DNA from: Lachnospiraceae bacterium
GTDB taxonomy: Bacteria > Bacillota > Clostridia > Lachnospirales > Lachnospiraceae
Assembly: GCA_021770245.1 (NCBI GenBank)
Contig: JAETRI010000039.1
Coordinates: 1-32,950, forward strand
DNA: 32,950 nt
Direction of reading: 5' to 3'
In this document: positions 15,161 through 22,658 of the stretch, piece after piece
Numbering within the stretch: position 1 is the first letter of the stretch
Layout of the letters: each line of letters begins with the position of its first letter
Made by a program: the position numbers and the translations under genes
The notes under the pieces: generated by a model
Database searches by the model: none
What the model was told of the DNA's origin: nothing
Seen by the model: the letters and a program-made list of their open reading frames with translations, nothing else

Positions 15161-15970
15161 TTATTTTACGGAGCCGGTAATACCTTCCGTGAAGCTCTTC
15201 TGCAGGCAGAAGAAAACGATGGCTGTAGGGATCGTACAGATGAATACGCCCAGCATCAGCATACCGTAGTCGATGGCATAACCGCCCTGCAGGTTGGCAA
15301 CCAGCATGGGCATGGTAATGGCATTATTGCTCTGTAGCACCACCTTGGGCCACAGGTAGTTATTCCAGGCATTCATGAAAGTAATGGTCATGGCTGCCGC
15401 ATAGGTGGACTTCATGGTGGGAACAAACATGCGGAAGAAGATTCCCAGTTCGCTCAGCCCGTCGATCCTGGCCGCCTCGATGATATCGTGGGGGAAGGAG
15501 CGGGAAGCCTGACGGAACATCATAATCATGAAAGGCGTTGCGATGGACGGAAGGACAAAAGCCCACATGGTGTTGATCATTCCCAGCGTGGAGAACATCC
15601 GGAACATGGGGATCATCACAGCCGCAAAGGGGATCATCATAGCCGTCAGCAGGATCGCAAATACCGTGTCCTTACCTTTGTCGTGATAGATTTCGAAGCC
15701 GTATCCGGCTATGGAACACAGCAACAGACAGAGGAAAGTCAACAGGATCGAGTTACGGAAAGAATTGAAGAGCGCCAGACCAAGGTTCTGGTTGCCGATG
15801 AGGGCTTTGTAATTCTCGATCAGATAGGCGCCGGGGATCAGTCTGCCCCTGACGACGTCCACGCTCTTGTTGGTCGCCGCACAGGCCATGTAGTACAGCG
15901 GGAACACAGAGATCAGGGAAAAAATCGACAGGAATAAATATGCGAAAAACTTTTTTCCTTTGGTCATCAT
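15161..15970 (-). CDS. Carbohydrate ABC transporter permease, MalG type
   Basis: A 269-residue inner-membrane permease with six predicted helices. The cytoplasmic EAA loop EAARIDGLSELGIFFRMFVP is the coupling helix that docks on the ATPase. Its length and the N-terminal topology fit the MalG/LacG class of CUT1 sugar importers. ATG 15970 overlaps the stop of the upstream permease (TGA at 15969-15967), indicating translational coupling. It is the last gene of the operon. The ATPase is not encoded here; such systems commonly use a shared MsmK-like ATPase. Confidence 0.93.
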   Translation of the reverse strand: MMTKGKKFFAYLFLSIFSLISVFPLYYMACAATNKSVDVVRGRLIPGAYLIENYKALIGNQNLGLALFNSFRNSILLTFLCLLLCSIAGYGFEIYHDKGKDTVFAILLTAMMIPFAAVMIPMFRMFSTLGMINTMWAFVLPSIATPFMIMMFRQASRSFPHDIIEAARIDGLSELGIFFRMFVPTMKSTYAAAMTITFMNAWNNYLWPKVVLQSNNAITMPMLVANLQGGYAIDYGMLMLGVFICTIPTAIVFFCLQKSFTEGITGSVK

Positions 15971-16854
15971 CTTTCATCACCTACTTTCATCTGAAGGAGT
16001 GCCAGGATCGCAACAAGGACCAGGATTATAATGGACATGGCAGCTGCATAACCGAAATTCGGGCTGGACACGAAGGAGGTATTATAAATGTAGTGGGACA
16101 TACTCATCGTGGATTTGCCCGGACCGCCGTTTGTTAAGTTCAGAGATTCGTCGAACAGCTGCAGCGTACCGTTGGTGGAAGTGATAGTGGTCATCAGGAT
16201 CGTGGGCTTCAGCAGAGGTACGGTGATCTTGAAGAAGGTCTGCATAGGGCTCGCACCGTCGATCTTGGCAGCCTCATAGACGGAATATTCGATATTCTGC
16301 AGGCCTGCCAGATAGAACACCATGTTGTATCCGGTCCATCTCCACAACAGAGCAAGGACAACCACGATACGGGCTGACCAGGGGTTGGAGAACCACATCA
16401 CGGCATTTAAACCCAGGGCGCGCAGGATCGTGTTGATGAACCCGTCGTTGGCAAACAGGGCCTTGAAAATCATGGCATAGGATACCAAGGATGTGGCACA
16501 GGGCATAAAAATACAGGTACGGAAGAATCCCTTAAAGCGCAGATCCTTATTGTTCAATATGGAAGCTAATATCAGTGCCAGGATCAGCATGATGGGCACC
16601 TGGATGATCAGGTAAATAAAGGTATTGAACATTGTCTCCTTGAAGGTAGGATCCTTCAGGATACGTATATAGTTGGCAAATCCTGAAAAACTCAGGTTGA
16701 CGCCCATCCCTGTCTGCAAGGACAGGATGAATGCGCGAATCATGGGATAAAAGCTGGTCCAGCAGATCAGCGCCACCGCGGGCAGCAGGAACGCCCAGCC
16801 GGTAAGGCCATGCCTTTTCTCAAGAGTGAGGCCTTTTTTGTTTTGACCGTTCAT
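15967..16854 (-). CDS. Carbohydrate ABC transporter permease, MalF type
   Basis: A 295-residue permease with six predicted helices and the EAA loop EAAKIDGASPMQTFFKITVP. It pairs with the MalG-type permease to form the membrane channel of a CUT1 importer. ATG 16854 is preferred over an earlier ATG at 16875 because GGGAGG stands about 9 bases before it. A strong stem-loop (16883-16927) separates it from the binding-protein gene and may lower its expression relative to that gene. Confidence 0.93.
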   Translation of the reverse strand: MNGQNKKGLTLEKRHGLTGWAFLLPAVALICWTSFYPMIRAFILSLQTGMGVNLSFSGFANYIRILKDPTFKETMFNTFIYLIIQVPIMLILALILASILNNKDLRFKGFFRTCIFMPCATSLVSYAMIFKALFANDGFINTILRALGLNAVMWFSNPWSARIVVVLALLWRWTGYNMVFYLAGLQNIEYSVYEAAKIDGASPMQTFFKITVPLLKPTILMTTITSTNGTLQLFDESLNLTNGGPGKSTMSMSHYIYNTSFVSSPNFGYAAAMSIIILVLVAILALLQMKVGDER

Positions 16855-16882
16855 GGAATTCTCCCTCCCTTTCAATCGTAGG

Positions 16883-16927
16883 AAAGGGGTCTGTTCACTG
16901 CCTGCGACGGCAGCAACAGGCCCCTTT
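16883..16927 (-). promoter_or_regulatory. mRNA stem-loop between binding-protein and permease genes
   Basis: AAAGGGGTCTGTT (16883-16895) pairs with AACAGGCCCCTTT (16915-16927) over 13 bp with one G-U pair, with an inner CTGCC/GGCAG hairpin. No T-run follows, so it is more likely a stabilising or processing element that leaves the binding-protein message more abundant than the permease message. Confidence 0.65.
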
Positions 16928-17080
16928 GGTCATAGCTTTATATCGTTTCCTCCCGAAAGAAAGGGGGAGGAATTCTGTCAGCCGAGAAACGAAACCTCTT
17001 GGGCGGCATACGCCTTTCTGTCAGGGAACCCCTTCCGGATAAAGGATGCCATGCCCCGCGGGCATTCGTTTGACGAAAAA

Positions 17081-18454
17081 TCAGCCGCCCATATTGAATT
17101 CGACGGTATCCTGTGCACCCTTCAGCTCGGTATCGATATCGGCCCCCTGCTGGATGATGTTGGAAAGAGCCACGCCCACAGCGTCACGCGCATCGTAATA
17201 GAATGCACCGGTGACATTGGAAGGGGTCTTGGCAGCGAAATCAACGATCTTGGCATAGATCGCATCCCCGCCAAAGAACTCTACGGGCTGATTGTAAGCT
17301 TCGGATTCGCCGGCGGGCTTCCAGGTTGCCAGGGCGCCCTTGGCAATGATGTCGTCATAGAAAGCATTGCTCCCTGCGAAGGTAGCATTCATGAAATCCA
17401 CAGCCAGGTCAACGTTCTGGCAGTTGGAAGAAATAGCCCAGGACGAACCGCCGTTATTGGAATAGTTGCTGGCATTCTCAACGCCTTCCAGTTTGGGAAG
17501 ATTGGTGATGCCCCATTTGCCGGACTGATCTTCGGCGGGAGTGATGCTGGCCATGATCCAGCAGCCGTTCACGGCGCTCACACAGGTGCCGTTATTCAGG
17601 GAACCGATGTACTGATTCCAGTCGGTCACTTCCTGCATGATGCCTGCATCCACCATTTCGATGTAGATGTCGATGATCTTGCGAAGCTGCTCGTTTTCCG
17701 CGATGTTAACGCTGCCGTCCTCATTGAACAGGGAAGCGCCGCAGGACTGGAGCATCATCATGGTCATATCGGTGGAACCTGTCGTACCGGTCATCATAGG
17801 ATATCCGGTTTTCTCCAGGACGACTTTCCCCTTTTCGATATATTCGGACCAGGTGATGTCCGTGAAATCATCGAGAGTGAAGCCGGCCTGTTCCAGATAA
17901 TCGGTACGCATGGCATTGATCACGGTGCCGTTATCGAAAGGAATACCGTAATTCGTTCCGTTCAGGGTTGAATAGGCAACCTTTGCCTCTGAAAACTGGG
18001 AGAAATCAATCCCTTTGTCATTGAGCGGTACAAATACGTCGGGATAGTTTGTGGCGTATTTCTGGAATGAATTATCCTGCATCAGGAAAATGTCAGGAAG
18101 CGTACTCAGATCGCCTGCGGAAATTGCCGTAGTGATACGGGTTTCAATGTCGGTGAACGATACCTCGCTTACCTCAACGGTGAAGCCTTCATGATCCTGT
18201 GCGTAGATCTCTGCCGCTTTTTCAATGGCATAGATATTAAAGTTCGGATCCCATGTCCATACTGTCAGAGAATTGCTTCCGCCTGAAGAACCCTCTGTGG
18301 CGGTACCGCTGTCTGCGGCAGCTCCGCCGTTGTCTGCAGTTCCGCTGTCTCCGGAACCGCCCGTGCTGCCTCCCGCGTTGCTTCCGCCGCCGCATGCGGT
18401 TAAGGAAACAACCATGCTGAGAGCCAGTAATACGGAAATTACTTTTCTTTTCAT
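17081..18454 (-). CDS. Sugar ABC transporter substrate-binding lipoprotein (family 1)
   Basis: The 457-residue protein has a lipoprotein signal peptide: basic MKRK, a hydrophobic core and the lipobox LTAC with Cys21. A low-complexity Gly/Ser/Asp/Ala linker (about residues 22-62) follows, which lets the domain extend from the membrane. The mature domain begins LTVWTWDPNFNIYAIEKAAEIY and matches family 1 extracellular solute-binding proteins. It should capture an oligosaccharide or glycoside for the two downstream permeases. ATG 18454 has AGGAGG about 8 bases upstream. The gene heads the operon behind an extended -10 promoter with a weak -35, consistent with activation by the adjacent AraC regulator. 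About 225 bases, including a stem-loop, separate it from the permeases. Confidence 0.94.
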   Translation of the reverse strand: MKRKVISVLLALSMVVSLTACGGGSNAGGSTGGSGDSGTADNGGAAADSGTATEGSSGGSNSLTVWTWDPNFNIYAIEKAAEIYAQDHEGFTVEVSEVSFTDIETRITTAISAGDLSTLPDIFLMQDNSFQKYATNYPDVFVPLNDKGIDFSQFSEAKVAYSTLNGTNYGIPFDNGTVINAMRTDYLEQAGFTLDDFTDITWSEYIEKGKVVLEKTGYPMMTGTTGSTDMTMMMLQSCGASLFNEDGSVNIAENEQLRKIIDIYIEMVDAGIMQEVTDWNQYIGSLNNGTCVSAVNGCWIMASITPAEDQSGKWGITNLPKLEGVENASNYSNNGGSSWAISSNCQNVDLAVDFMNATFAGSNAFYDDIIAKGALATWKPAGESEAYNQPVEFFGGDAIYAKIVDFAAKTPSNVTGAFYYDARDAVGVALSNIIQQGADIDTELKGAQDTVEFNMGG

Positions 18455-18575
18455 GTTTCATCCCTCCTGATATTTTTCTGTATTTGTTCACTTTGACCGC
18501 ATATTTCCTTCCCGTGCTCCGAATGGATTGGCATTATGTATAAGAAAAATGCGTTTTAGGAACCAATACATATAC

Positions 18576-18584
18576 ATTATATCA
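18576..18584 (-). promoter_or_regulatory. Extended -10 promoter of the ABC transporter operon
   Basis: On the minus strand the sequence reads TGATATAAT: TATAAT at 18581-18576 with the TG of an extended -10 at 18584-18583. The hexamer 17 bases upstream (CAACAA) is a poor -35. A palindrome CCATTT-AA-AAATGG lies about 55 bases further upstream (18636-18649). This layout suits an activator-dependent promoter. Confidence 0.6.
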
Positions 18585-18781
18585 TGGCATAAATTCGTTT
18601 GTTGCTATATTCAAACATATTACACGCATAATCAACCATTTAAAAATGGATTTTGACAGATATGACAAAAAAGGATGGGCGCAGATCAAAAGAAGGAAAG
18701 ATTTATCCAATGTTTCTCTTGTCACTGCTTTTCCGGCGCGGGAAGACGGGCAGAGAGGATACGGCAGGGAAAATAAAATAT

Positions 18782-18825
18782 CCGGAAAAAGGGCGTTCGG
18801 GGCCGGGAAACGCCGCATTTTCCGG
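18782..18825 (-). terminator. Nested stem-loop after the AraC gene
   Basis: CCGGAAAA/TTTTCCGG outer arms enclose a GGCGTT/AACGCC stem. On the minus strand the structure is followed by ATATTTTATTTT. It would end the AraC transcript 22 bases after its stop codon. Confidence 0.55.
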
Positions 18826-18846
18826 AAGTTAAGGGGCTTTATGGGT

Positions 18847-19809
18847 CTAAAAATCCGTGGGGGGGGGTATTTTTCCCCATCCCTCCAACGGCTGTATCGC
18901 ATAATCCAGCAGGCTGTGCTCGTAGAATTCCGGCTTTTTTCTCCATTGCTGGGGAGAGACGCCCATGATCCTGCGGAAATTCCGGTTGAAGGTGGAAAGG
19001 GTGGAAAAGCCCGTACGGGAAGCGATAGCGCTCACCGGATCGTTGGTCCGCTTCAGCTCGTCACAGGCTCTTTGGATCCGCACCTGGTTGATGTATTCCA
19101 CGGGCGTTGTTTTCATGCATTCCACAAAAATGCGCCGGAAATGGGTTTCACTCATATGGCACATGGAGGCCAGCTCTTCGATTTTAATGGGGCGTTCGGG
19201 CACCACGCCGATATAGTTCAGGGCGCGGGAAATGGCCAGGCTGCTCTGTTGGCGGGGGAACTCCCTATCGTCTTCCACGTCGTGGTTCCAGCGGGCGATC
19301 CGGATCAGGATAGACCAGACCAGTCCGGCCGCTTCTTCCTGGTAGAGTTCTTTTTGAGAGCGCATCACTTCAATGAGCTGACGGATCAGGGCTGCCGTTT
19401 CCTGATGTTCCCCGACGCGTACCAGATGGGCGGAACGGTTGATCCTGCGGACGAGCCGGTCGGCCATATGGGGAGCATTATAATAACGCTCGGACAGAAA
19501 TCCGTCTACATCTATGAACAGATATTCCCAAGAAGAGAGAGTATCCCGGCTGGAATTGGTGGTGTGCGGGAAATTCTTAGGGATGACCGTAAACATGTCT
19601 CCCTGAAAAGGGAGGTTATCCTCCTGGAAAGTCATCAGGCCCTTCCCATAGTAGCAATACCCGATTTCCAAATGGTTGTGAAAATGGAGGTAATCCGGAC
19701 TCCTGCCATAGTGCTGCGTCCATTCCTCACCGAGCAGGGCCAGCGCAGGGCTTCCGGGAGGGATCCGGTAATAACGGTATTCCATTTTCGGCTTCTTCTT
19801 TTTTCCCAT
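18847..19809 (-). CDS. AraC family regulator with cupin sensor domain, next to the sugar importer
   Basis: The 320-residue protein has an N-terminal cupin-like sensing region with the motif HFHNHLEIGYCYYGKG. Two C-terminal helix-turn-helix units follow, around SMCHMSETHFRRIFVECMK and SAIASRTGFSTLSTFNRNFR. It lies upstream of, and on the same strand as, the binding-protein gene, so it probably activates that operon in response to the imported sugar. ATG 19809 is preferred over an upstream frame extension because AAAGGA stands 6 bases before it. A run of nine C (nine G on the plus strand, 18859-18867) near the stop codon encodes Pro-Pro-Pro and could slip, changing the last residues. The leader carries the hairpin-SD element shared with two other genes. 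Confidence 0.93.
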   Translation of the reverse strand: MGKKKKPKMEYRYYRIPPGSPALALLGEEWTQHYGRSPDYLHFHNHLEIGYCYYGKGLMTFQEDNLPFQGDMFTVIPKNFPHTTNSSRDTLSSWEYLFIDVDGFLSERYYNAPHMADRLVRRINRSAHLVRVGEHQETAALIRQLIEVMRSQKELYQEEAAGLVWSILIRIARWNHDVEDDREFPRQQSSLAISRALNYIGVVPERPIKIEELASMCHMSETHFRRIFVECMKTTPVEYINQVRIQRACDELKRTNDPVSAIASRTGFSTLSTFNRNFRRIMGVSPQQWRKKPEFYEHSLLDYAIQPLEGWGKIPPPTDF

Positions 19810-19840
19810 ATCAATCCTTTCATGCCGCGTCCCCTGCGGC
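19807..19840 (-). promoter_or_regulatory. Shared hairpin-SD leader element, copy 1
   Basis: Minus strand: stem GCCGC-loop-GCGGC (19840-19824) followed by ATGAAAGGATTGAT and the ATG. It matches copies at 21360-21392 and 26054-26086. The loop here reads AGGGGAC where the others have AAAGGAC. Confidence 0.65.
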
Positions 19841-19930
19841 GGCGCGATGCGTCCTTTGCGAGTGCGGTTTCGCATCTGCTGCCGGCTCCGGCGGCAAAAG
19901 ATTGAGAAGTGGCATTTTCAATCCCGCGGG

Positions 19931-19960
19931 TTTGTCTGCGCGCCGGAGCCCGCAGACAAA
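19931..19960. repeat. Inverted repeat between MATE and AraC genes
   Basis: TTTGTCTGCG and CGCAGACAAA are perfect 10-bp arms around a 10-base loop containing CCGG. It lies 26 bases after the stop codon of the second MATE gene and may stabilise or end that message; no clear T-run follows. Confidence 0.55.
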
Positions 19961-19985
19961 AGTAATCGGACAAAACCGTTTGCCG

Positions 19986-21362
19986 TTACCCCAGTCTCCG
20001 GCTGCGTTTCAGCCAATTACCCCGTAGGTAATACACGATGAAGAGCAGGGAAGTCACTGCCCAGGTGAGGGGATAGCTGAATGCCACCGTGGAGATTTCC
20101 GGGCGCAGGGGGACGACGGCCAGCACCCATATGACGCGCAGGATGCAGATCCCGACGCAGGTCATCAGCGTGGGAGGGACTGCGTCTCCGCATCCTCTGG
20201 CGGTTCCCCCAAGGATCTCGATGCAGACGTAGGTGATATAGCTGGGGGAAATGACGCGCATCATGCGAAGCCCTATGGCGACCACATCGGGGTCGGCCGT
20301 GAACAGGCGGAAAAAGAAGCGGCCGCCGGTTAAGACGACGACGCTGAGCAGTACGCTGGTAAACGCCGCCATGCCCAGGCATATCCGCACGCTTTTGCGG
20401 ATCCGGTCGTATTTTCCCGCGCCGAAATTCTGGCCGGCAAAGGTGGTGATGGCCACGCCGTAAGCGCCCATGATCATCCAGAAGATACCGTCCACCTTTC
20501 CGTAGGCCGTCCAGGCCGCAATGGTATCCGTTCCGAAGGAATTGATACTGGACTGGACGATCAGGTTGGAGACGGAATACATGGAGGACTGCAGTCCGGC
20601 CGGAAGTCCGATCCGGATGATGTTGCGCAGAAGAAAGGGGGAAAAGCGGATTTCCCGTAGATTCAGCCGGTAGGAATCCTCCGCCCTCATCAGCGCAGCC
20701 ATGACCATTACCGCGCTGATGACCTGGGAAAGGGAGGTGGCAATGGCCACCCCTGCCACGCCCAGTTTCAGTACGACCACGAAAAAAATATCCAGGATAA
20801 TATTGGCAATACAGGACAGGATCAGAAAATAGAGAGGCCGCTTGGAATCGCCCACGGCCCGCAGCATACCGGATCCCATATTATAAATCAGAGCGGGAAT
20901 AACGCCCAAAAAATAGATCCGCATATAAACGGTGGACGGCGTCAGGATTTCCGCAGGCGTATGCATTGCCTGCAGGGCGAGCCGGGAAAACAGAAGCCCG
21001 AGCACCATGATAACGGCGCCGCCCGCCAGGGAGAGGGCTACGGAGGTATGGACCGCCTTTTTCACATTTTCCTTGTGCCCTGCGCCGTAATACTGGGAAA
21101 TGATGACGGTGGAGCCGGAGGAGAGCCCGATGAAGAATCCGACCAGCAGGTTGATCAGCGTGGCCGCCGGTCCGCCCACTGCTGCCAGGGCCTCCTTGCC
21201 CACGAAATTGCCCACGATGACGGCGTCGGTGGTATTATAGAGCTGCTGAAAAAAGGTCCCGAACAGGATGGGGAAGAAGAAAAGAAGGAGCTGCTTCCAG
21301 ATGACCCCCTCGGTGATCTGGTTGCGGTTTGCCCCTGCGTTGGTTTTTTGACTGGCTGCCAT
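19986..21362 (-). CDS. MATE family efflux transporter (second copy)
   Basis: The 458-residue protein has the MATE fold, with LFFFPILFGTFFQQLYNTTD and VIVGNFVGKEALAAVGG near the start and the second-half counterpart LPAGLQSSMYSVSNLIVQSS. It is related to, but clearly different from, the MATE protein at 2896-4281. It exports an unknown drug or metabolite by Na+ or H+ exchange. ATG 21362 is preferred to earlier in-frame starts because GGAGGA stands 5 bases before it. Its promoter is at 21515-21543, and a leader of about 145 nt contains the shared hairpin-SD element. The AraC gene lies downstream on the same strand and could be co-transcribed. Confidence 0.93.
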   Translation of the reverse strand: MAASQKTNAGANRNQITEGVIWKQLLLFFFPILFGTFFQQLYNTTDAVIVGNFVGKEALAAVGGPAATLINLLVGFFIGLSSGSTVIISQYYGAGHKENVKKAVHTSVALSLAGGAVIMVLGLLFSRLALQAMHTPAEILTPSTVYMRIYFLGVIPALIYNMGSGMLRAVGDSKRPLYFLILSCIANIILDIFFVVVLKLGVAGVAIATSLSQVISAVMVMAALMRAEDSYRLNLREIRFSPFLLRNIIRIGLPAGLQSSMYSVSNLIVQSSINSFGTDTIAAWTAYGKVDGIFWMIMGAYGVAITTFAGQNFGAGKYDRIRKSVRICLGMAAFTSVLLSVVVLTGGRFFFRLFTADPDVVAIGLRMMRVISPSYITYVCIEILGGTARGCGDAVPPTLMTCVGICILRVIWVLAVVPLRPEISTVAFSYPLTWAVTSLLFIVYYLRGNWLKRSRRLG

Positions 21363-21392
21363 AGTACTCCTCCATGCCGCGTCCTTTGCAGC
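21360..21392 (-). promoter_or_regulatory. Shared hairpin-SD leader element, copy 2
   Basis: Minus strand: GCTGC-AAAGGAC-GCGGC (21392-21376) followed by ATGGAGGAGTACT and the ATG. One stem position is a G-U pair where the other copies have C-G, so pairing is kept. Confidence 0.65.
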
Positions 21393-21514
21393 GACGCACC
21401 GGTTCTTCTGCCCGGAAGGCCCGTCGCAGAATAAAACGATATCTGAAACAAAATACCGCCTGGACAGCCGCTCCCGAACGGACAGGTCGTGCGGCAATAC
21501 GAAACGGTTCTTTG

Positions 21515-21543
21515 ATTATATCCGGTTTGCGGGGGAAATACAA
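21515..21543 (-). promoter_or_regulatory. Promoter of the second MATE gene
   Basis: On the minus strand TTGTAT (21543-21538), a 17-base spacer and a perfect TATAAT (21520-21515). Confidence 0.75.
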
Positions 21544-21672
21544 GGAAAAAGTCGAAAATTTACACCATGCGGGACAGGAAGCGGATAAACCGAAAAAATG
21601 GGAGGAGAAACTCAAAAAATACAGGGAATGACTTTTCCGGTGTTTCATGATAAAATAAAAGACAAGTAGGAG

Positions 21673-22019
21673 GTTTATCTGGACACCTCAGTAGTCAGCT
21701 ATCTGTATCAACAGGATACACCGGAAAAGATGAGGGATACGCTGGAACTGTGGGAACTGTTCAAGCAGGGACGCTATGAAGTGTATATTTCTGATATCGT
21801 GTTCAATGAGATTGGCGGCTGCAGCCAGGAAAAGCTGGATATCCTTCTGGGCTATTTGGAACAGATTCAATATCAGCTGCTCCACTTGTAAATGTAAAAA
21901 CAGTGCGAGGGGTAAAGACCATCACAACCCTGGAGGGTTACAAGGATCTGCTGATCTATCCGCCCTCCGCACTTTTGGAAGGAGAGGATGAGGACGATGA
22001 CGAAACCGATAGTGAGTAA
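21673..22019 (+). pseudogene. PIN-domain toxin with lost start and internal deletion
   Basis: A ribosome binding site AGGAGG leads into VYLDTSVVSYLYQQ, the N-terminal acidic motif of a PIN-domain RNase, but no start codon stands before it; only a CTG at 21679 is near. The frame continues with YEVYISDIVFNEIGG and ends at TAA 21889-21891. Two frames over, the C-terminal part of the same family resumes (NVKTVRGVKTITTLEGYKDL...) and runs to TAA 22017-22019. About 40-60 residues in the middle, with the second pair of acidic residues, are missing. The gene is therefore dead as a nuclease. Its end overlaps the small partner gene that follows. A second relic of the same family lies at 31891-32100. 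Confidence 0.75.
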
Positions 22020-22170
22020 GGATTTTAATTTGGAGGATATCCGGAAAATCCGGGAATATAATTCCCTGCGCCATGTCCAGATGACTCCCAGGGAGATCAT
22101 TGAAGATACCCGAAAAGGAGCAGCGGCGGTGTTGGAAAGGCTGCGGCAAAGTGAGAAAGTGAATGTGTGA
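21997..22170 (+). CDS. Small partner of the PIN toxin (putative antitoxin, 57 aa)
   Basis: A small, charged, helical protein: MTKPIVSKDFNLEDIRKIREY, then HVQMTPREIIEDTRKG. It overlaps the last 23 bases of the PIN relic, the usual coupling of toxin-antitoxin pairs. ATG 21997 is chosen because AGGAGAGG precedes it by 9 bases; ATG 21988 is an alternative. A homologous small frame follows the second PIN relic near 31708-31888: both share P-I-(V/L)-S-x-D-F, EDI and a K-x-REYN pattern. This repeated linkage supports a functional pair. No known antitoxin family was recognised, so the antitoxin role is inferred from context. Confidence 0.65.
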   Translation: MTKPIVSKDFNLEDIRKIREYNSLRHVQMTPREIIEDTRKGAAAVLERLRQSEKVNV

Positions 22171-22209
22171 TAGTGCACAAATATTTTTACACTTTTTCTC
22201 GCCAGGGCC

Positions 22210-22236
22210 TTGACAGACCGGCCGTTTTGGTATAGG
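22210..22236 (+). promoter_or_regulatory. Promoter of the T-box/trpB transcript
   Basis: TTGACA at 22210-22215 is followed by TATAGG at 22231 (15-base spacing), or TAGGTT at 22233 (17-base spacing). Either places the start near 22243, just before the T-box stem I. Confidence 0.5.
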
Positions 22237-22254
22237 TTAATTAACAACAGAAAA

Positions 22255-22543
22255 AATGAAACCTGTGAGAAAGAGTAGTAAGCACAACGGAAGATGACAG
22301 AGAGCCGCGGACGGTGGAAATGCGGTATTGGAAATTGTGCCGAATGGACTTTTGAGGCCGGCCCGAAGAACAGTAGGCGTCGGCGGGAACCCGGGCCCGT
22401 TATCAAACCGGCGTGCATGATGGTGCATGCGCACGTATGTGTGGGAAGAGTGGACGCTAAGTCAATTTGAGTGGTACCGCGATAATAGATCAGATTATTA
22501 CCGCCTCAAGTCCTGTGATGAGCAGGGGTTGGGCGGTTTTTTT
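22255..22543 (+). promoter_or_regulatory. T-box riboswitch with a Trp (UGG) specifier
   Basis: The leader has an AGAGAGCC purine motif at the base of stem I and a specifier region GAATGGACTTTTGAG, with TGG at 22345-22347. It also has the distal AGTAGG motif, the T-box sequence TGGTACCGCG (22472-22481) and a terminator (22500-22543). T-boxes pair their specifier codon with an uncharged tRNA anticodon and the tRNA 3' end with the T-box bulge, which prevents termination. UGG fits tRNA-Trp, and the gene downstream is TrpB2. The element should therefore switch the gene on when tryptophan is scarce. Confidence 0.92.
22500..22543 (+). terminator. T-box terminator
   Basis: ACCGCC (22500-22505) pairs with GGCGGT (22532-22537), with inner TCCTG/CAGGG pairing, and is followed by seven T. 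The 5' arm overlaps bases just after the T-box sequence, as expected for the antiterminator switch. Confidence 0.85.
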
Positions 22544-22658
22544 ATGAGAAGCGGCCCTGACAGGAGCGGCGCCGCCGGGATTCGGCGGGCGGATTCCATG
22601 TGCGGACCACATAGACCTTCCTCATCAGGTTCCACCCAACGCGGGAAAGGAGAAAGAG

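Noticed and set aside
16853-17971. Plus-strand open frame of 372 codons opposite the sugar-binding protein
   Set aside because: It overlaps a clear lipoprotein gene and shows no family features; it is an antisense shadow.
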